Shown here in pieces: positions 41,830 through 45,530 of a stretch of 45,530 nt of DNA. The stretch comes from Erysipelatoclostridium sp. AM42-17 (GTDB taxonomy: Bacteria > Bacillota_I > Bacilli_A > Erysipelotrichales > Coprobacillaceae). The notes below the pieces were generated by a model, which was given only the letters and a program-made list of their open reading frames with translations, was not told the DNA's origin and did no database searches. Position numbers and translations under genes: made by a program. How positions within the stretch are numbered: position 1 is the first letter of the stretch; the number at the start of each line of letters is the position of its first letter. The stretch lies in contig NZ_QUIN01000022.1 of NCBI RefSeq assembly GCF_003480255.1, positions 1-45,530 of the forward strand, given 5' to 3'.

Positions 41830-43749
41830 ATGAACTTAGCATATAAAATATTGCAGTCAAAATTAAAAACAGGGGAACTCATACCAGGAACACAAATTGG
41901 TATTCAAATTGATCAAACATTAACACAAGATTCAACAGGGACAATGGCTTACTTACAGTTAGAAGCAATGGGAATCGGTCATGTTGCAGTAGAAAAAGCT
42001 GTGGCTTATATCGATCATAATATGTTACAAACAGGATTTGAAAATATGGATGATCATGAATTTATTCGTAGTGTAGCTAAAAAACATGGTATTGTATTTT
42101 CAAAACCAGGGAATGGTGTATGCCATCAATTACAATTAGAAAACTTTGCTAAACCGGGGAAAACTTTAGTTGGTTCAGATTCACATACACCAACATGTGG
42201 TGCCATGGGAATGATTGCAATTGGTGCAGGAGGATTAGATGTTGCAGTAGCAATGGCTACAGGGACATACTATTTACAATGTCCAAGTGTTGTTAAAGTG
42301 AACTTAGTAGGAACAAAATCAAAATGGGTAAGTGCTAAAGATATTATTCTTTATATCTTACAACAAATGACAGTTAAAGGTGGAGTTAATAAAATTATTG
42401 AATATACGGGTGAAGGTGTTCAATCTTTATCTTTAACAGATCGTGCTACAATTTGTAATATGGGGGCAGAATTAGGAGCAACAACTTCTATTTTCCCAAC
42501 TGATGAAAAAACAAAAGAATATTTAATTCAACAAGGACGTGAAGCAGACTTTGTAGAAATGAAAGCTGATGAAGATGCAACATATGACGAAGAAATCACA
42601 GTCGATTTATCAAAACTTGTACCTATGACAGCCAAACCTCATAGTCCAGATGCAGTTGTACCAGTAAGTGAATTAAATGGTATGAAAGTTAATCAAGTTG
42701 TCATTGGTTCATGTACAAACTCATCATTTGCAGATATGATGAAAGCTGCTCGTATTTTAAAAGGAAGACGTGTGGCTACGCATGTATCATTAGTTATTGC
42801 ACCAGGGTCATCAAGTATTTTATCAATGTTATCACAAAATGGAGCATTAGCCGATATGGTTGCTGCTGGAGCAAGAATTCTTGAATGTGGTTGTGGACCA
42901 TGTATTGGAATGGGTCAAGCACCACTTTCAAAAGGGATTTCTTTAAGAACAATTAACCGTAACTTTAAAGGTCGTTCTGGAACAAATGATGCCAGTGTCT
43001 ATTTAGTATCACCAGAAGTAGCGGCATTAAGTGCAATTAAAGGATATTTATCTGATGAATTTGAAGATGATATGTATTTAGCAGATGTACCACAAACACC
43101 ATTTGTTAAAAATAAAAACTTCTTTATTGAAGATTATGATGAAAATAATGAAATTTATATGGGACCTAATATTAAACCAGTTCCTAGAGGAGATAAATTA
43201 CAAGATGTCATTGAAGGTAAAGTATGTTTAAAAGTAGGTGATAATATTTCTACTGATCATATCGTACCATCAGATTCTAAATTATTACCTTATCGTAGTA
43301 ATGTTCCTCATTTAGCTAAGTTCAGTTTCTGTAAAGTAGATGATCAATTCTATAATCGTTGTAAAGCAAATAATGGTGGATTTATTGTTGGGGGAGATAA
43401 CTATGGACAAGGTTCATCTCGTGAACATGCTGCTTTAGTTCCAAATTATTTAAAAATTAAAGCTATTTTTGCAGTTTCATTTGCGAGAATTCATCGTTCT
43501 AATTTAATTAATAATGGTATTTTACCATTAGTGATTGACGCTAAAGACTTAGATTTCTTCAATGATCAAGATACTTATCGTTTAGATGATCTTAAAAATT
43601 GTGTAGAAAATGATTTAGATGTAAAAGTAACGAATGAAACAACAAATGATACTATTGTTGCTAAGTTAAAATTAACACCAAGAGAAAAAACAATGATTTT
43701 ATATGGTGGTTTATTAAATGCAATTAAAGAACTAGGAGGTGACTTTTAA
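41830..43749 (+). CDS. Aconitate hydratase
   Basis: A 639-residue 4Fe-4S aconitase of the shorter type found in anaerobic Bacillota. Iron-sulfur ligands are Cys295 in IGSCTNSSFADM and Cys355/Cys358 in LECGCGPCIGMG. VGSDSHTPTCGAMGM is the active-site region, and the C-terminal swivel domain has DNISTDHIVPSD and GGDNYGQGSSREHAAL. It interconverts citrate and isocitrate. An isopropylmalate isomerase is unlikely because both domains are in one chain and the next gene is an isocitrate dehydrogenase. The ribosome binding site is AAGGGGGA. It shares one base with the next gene. Confidence 0.94.
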   Translation: MNLAYKILQSKLKTGELIPGTQIGIQIDQTLTQDSTGTMAYLQLEAMGIGHVAVEKAVAYIDHNMLQTGFENMDDHEFIRSVAKKHGIVFSKPGNGVCHQLQLENFAKPGKTLVGSDSHTPTCGAMGMIAIGAGGLDVAVAMATGTYYLQCPSVVKVNLVGTKSKWVSAKDIILYILQQMTVKGGVNKIIEYTGEGVQSLSLTDRATICNMGAELGATTSIFPTDEKTKEYLIQQGREADFVEMKADEDATYDEEITVDLSKLVPMTAKPHSPDAVVPVSELNGMKVNQVVIGSCTNSSFADMMKAARILKGRRVATHVSLVIAPGSSSILSMLSQNGALADMVAAGARILECGCGPCIGMGQAPLSKGISLRTINRNFKGRSGTNDASVYLVSPEVAALSAIKGYLSDEFEDDMYLADVPQTPFVKNKNFFIEDYDENNEIYMGPNIKPVPRGDKLQDVIEGKVCLKVGDNISTDHIVPSDSKLLPYRSNVPHLAKFSFCKVDDQFYNRCKANNGGFIVGGDNYGQGSSREHAALVPNYLKIKAIFAVSFARIHRSNLINNGILPLVIDAKDLDFFNDQDTYRLDDLKNCVENDLDVKVTNETTNDTIVAKLKLTPREKTMILYGGLLNAIKELGGDF

Positions 43750-44741
43750 TGAAAGCAGTCTTAATACCAGGTGATGGAATTGGTAAAGAAATATCAAAGA
43801 GTGTCGTTGATGTTACGAAAGCTATGAATTTAGATATCGAATGGGTAGAATATCAAGCAGGAGCAGAATATGCGGCTAAAACAAAAGAAGTCTTTGAACC
43901 AGGTTTAGTCGATGCGATTAAAGAATACAAATGGGCATTAAAAGGTCCAACAGCAACACCTATTGGAACAGGATTTAGAAGTGTAAATGTAGCATTAAGA
44001 CAACAATTTGCTACTTATGCCAATGTCAGACCTATTCGTTCATTTAAAGGAATTAAATCAAAATATGAAAATATTGATTTAGTTATGATTCGTGAAAATA
44101 CTGAAGACTTATATAAAGGGATTGAATATATGGTCGGTGATGATGTGGCTCATGGTATCAAATTAATTACTAAAGGTGCAAGTGAAAAGATTTGTCGTTA
44201 TGCTTTTGAATACGCTAAAAATAATGGTAGAAAAAAAGTAACAGCGATTCATAAAGCTAATATTATGAAATATACTGACGGGTTATTTTTAGAATGCTTT
44301 AGAAATGTAGGAAAAGATTATCCAGATATTGAAAAACAAGAAGTTATCATAGATAATATGTGCATGCAATTGGTTTTACGTCCAGAAACATTTGATGTAC
44401 TTGTTGCACCTAATCTTTATGGTGACATTGTCTCTGATTTATGCGCAGGATTGGTCGGTGGATTAGGTTTTGCACCTAGTGGAAATATTGGGGATGAATA
44501 TCGTATTTATGAAGCTGTTCATGGTAGTGCACCAGATATTGCAGGAAAGGGAATTGCAAATCCAAGCGCATTATTATTAGCGTTTGCGCTTATGTTAGAA
44601 GCGTTAGGAAAAACAAATGAAGCTCATCGTTTAAGAGAAGCTTTATCGAAAGTTGTAGAAGAGGGAAAAGTAGTCACACCAGATATTGGTGGAAGTGCAT
44701 CTACACAAGAATTTACAGAAGCAATTATTGGGAAATTATAA
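43749..44741 (+). CDS. icd: Isocitrate dehydrogenase (NAD-type, IDH/IMDH family)
   Basis: A 330-residue beta-decarboxylating dehydrogenase. The substrate loop FRSVNVALRQQFATYANVRP has the SxNxxLR signature. MIRENTEDLYKGIE follows, then the metal-site Asp segment YGDIVSDLCAGLVGGLG and the cofactor segment EAVHGSAPDIAGKGIANPSA. Asp and Ile residues around the cofactor loop suggest NAD, though this was not modelled. Next to aconitase it should make 2-oxoglutarate from isocitrate for glutamate synthesis. Homoisocitrate or isopropylmalate dehydrogenase is less likely in this context. It overlaps aconitase by one base (TAATG). Confidence 0.92.
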   Translation: MKAVLIPGDGIGKEISKSVVDVTKAMNLDIEWVEYQAGAEYAAKTKEVFEPGLVDAIKEYKWALKGPTATPIGTGFRSVNVALRQQFATYANVRPIRSFKGIKSKYENIDLVMIRENTEDLYKGIEYMVGDDVAHGIKLITKGASEKICRYAFEYAKNNGRKKVTAIHKANIMKYTDGLFLECFRNVGKDYPDIEKQEVIIDNMCMQLVLRPETFDVLVAPNLYGDIVSDLCAGLVGGLGFAPSGNIGDEYRIYEAVHGSAPDIAGKGIANPSALLLAFALMLEALGKTNEAHRLREALSKVVEEGKVVTPDIGGSASTQEFTEAIIGKL

Positions 44742-44742
44742 G

Positions 44743-45435
44743 ATGAAAAGAGATTTATTAGAAAATGCCGGGCATGGTTCTTTAGGACATAAAATATTTT
44801 GTATTTTGAGAGATAAAATACTAAACGAAGACTATGAAGCGGGTCAAAAATTAAATGAGGTAGCTTTGTCAAAAGAGTTAAATATATCAAGGACACCCAT
44901 TAGAGAAGCATTAAAACAATTAGAATTAGAAGGATTAGTTAAAAGTATTCCTAATAAAGGTGTTTATGTACTAGGATTTTCACCTCGTGATATTGATGAC
45001 ATGTTAGAAATTAGACTTGTTTTAGAAGGTCTTTCAATTCAATTAGCGATTGATCGTATTAGTGAAGCAGAATTAGAAAAAATTAAAGAAATCTATGATT
45101 TACTAGAATTCTACGCTAAAAAGAATGATCAAGAAAAATTTACTGAAATCAATATTGAATTCCATGAAGCTATTTATCGTGGAACACATTCTCAGTATTT
45201 TGAACAATTATTGTCTGACATCAATTATTATATTCATGTCACATCACGTCATTCTATTAGACAACCAGATCGTTTGTTGCCTGCTGCTCAGGAACATAAA
45301 GAAATCTTAGAAGCTATTGAAAAGCGAGATAAAGAGTTGGCTAAAGAAAAAATTCAAAAACATATTAGAAAAACACAATTATTAGTAAAAAATTACTATG
45401 CTCAAAAAGAAAAAATTCAAGCAGAAAAAGTATAA
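44743..45435 (+). CDS. GntR-family regulator with FCD domain
   Basis: A 230-residue FadR-subfamily regulator. The winged helix (about 15-80) includes GQKLNEVALSKELNISRTPI with REALKQLELEGLVK and SIPNKGVYV. The all-helical FCD ligand domain (about 90-225) has the metal-coordinating pattern EINIEFHEAIYRGTHS and QEHKEILEAIEKRD. FCD regulators often bind organic acids such as citrate or other carboxylates. It starts one base after the isocitrate dehydrogenase stop, so it belongs to the operon, and the perfect palindrome in the operon promoter is its likely operator. The start is the ATG at 44743; the frame upstream lies inside icd. Confidence 0.93.
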   Translation: MKRDLLENAGHGSLGHKIFCILRDKILNEDYEAGQKLNEVALSKELNISRTPIREALKQLELEGLVKSIPNKGVYVLGFSPRDIDDMLEIRLVLEGLSIQLAIDRISEAELEKIKEIYDLLEFYAKKNDQEKFTEINIEFHEAIYRGTHSQYFEQLLSDINYYIHVTSRHSIRQPDRLLPAAQEHKEILEAIEKRDKELAKEKIQKHIRKTQLLVKNYYAQKEKIQAEKV

Positions 45436-45460
45436 TACATCCCTTATGGGATGTATTTGT
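45434..45460 (+). terminator. Terminator of the aconitase operon
   Basis: AATACATCCC (45434-45443) pairs with GGGATGTATT (45448-45457) across TTAT. The T tract after it is interrupted by G, so it may be leaky. Confidence 0.75.
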
Positions 45461-45481
45461 TTATAAGGAGACCTACTAAAA

Positions 45482-45530
45482 ATCAATAGAAAAAACATAA
45501 TTTTCTTATTGATAATTTCAGGCACACAAA
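45482..45530 (+). CDS. Possible start of a membrane protein without a standard start codon
   Basis: AAGGAG (about 45465) is followed by a frame reading INRKNIIFLLIISGTQ to the window edge, much like the first helix of a major-facilitator transporter. No ATG, GTG or TTG is suitably placed; the frame offers only ATC at 45482 or a late TTG at 45509. It could be a non-canonical start, a mutated start or chance. Confidence 0.25.
   Translation, partial: MNRKNIIFLLIISGTQ

Overview
The window looks like chromosomal DNA of a low-GC, AT-rich gut Bacillota, most likely from the Erysipelotrichia/Coprobacillaceae group. That placement is inferred from the gene set: type III glutamine synthetase, C69 dipeptidase, 6-phospho-beta-glucosidases, YczE-type membrane proteins, a glycine riboswitch in front of an amino-acid symporter, and strong AGGAGG ribosome binding sites. 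TGA is an ordinary stop, so this is not the mycoplasma code. About 48 intact protein genes are supported, plus broken genes, two candidate or known structured RNAs and many clear rho-independent terminators. I saw no tRNA, rRNA, CRISPR array or transposase.

Layout. 1-1868 (minus): start of a probable GH4 6-phospho-glucosidase preceded by RpiR and LysR regulators. 1986-5430: two-gene heterodimeric ABC exporter. 5470-8955: a LytTR-type two-component system whose response regulator is split by an in-frame stop, facing a secreted, membrane-anchored Cys-rich protein with a LytTR-like tandem repeat in its promoter region. 8993-11732 (minus): membrane protein, then a CapA-like phosphatase and VanY-like carboxypeptidase pair. 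11814-14756: acyl-ACP thioesterase and C39-like protease converging on RluA and RlmA rRNA-modification genes. 14844-17026: small protein, TrmH methyltransferase and MalY-like lyase. 17084-18189: an unidentified structured RNA region and fba. 18226-20834: GNAT, murA and a flavodoxin-fold quinone reductase.

20771-22671 is the most accessory-looking part. A 75-bp imperfect direct repeat, copied from the 3' end of the quinone reductase, brackets about 1.75 kb carrying a two-gene cassette (unknown protein plus AbiEii/DUF6036-like nucleotidyltransferase), gene remnants and a possible small RNA.

22764-26556: rpmE, walJ, rlmH, cyclophilin, glutaredoxin-like, GyrI-like and YfcE-like genes. 26671-29002: GntR/UTRA regulator and a lone PTS EIIC sharing a 17-bp operator. 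29156-33410: membrane protein, glnN, pepD. 33525-38357: two YczE-like proteins, a VanZ-like protein with a probable leaderless mRNA, a tandem glycine riboswitch with an AGCS symporter, a DUF305-like protein and a LysR regulator. 38366-41716 (minus): GH1 6-phospho-beta-glucosidase and an ABC-F ATPase. 41830-45435: aconitase, isocitrate dehydrogenase and a GntR/FCD regulator as one operon. Its promoter carries a perfect palindrome whose TTGTATACAA core recurs inside the promoter of the glycine-riboswitch/symporter gene, suggesting a small nitrogen/carbon regulon.

All identifications come from reading motifs by eye; no database search was run.
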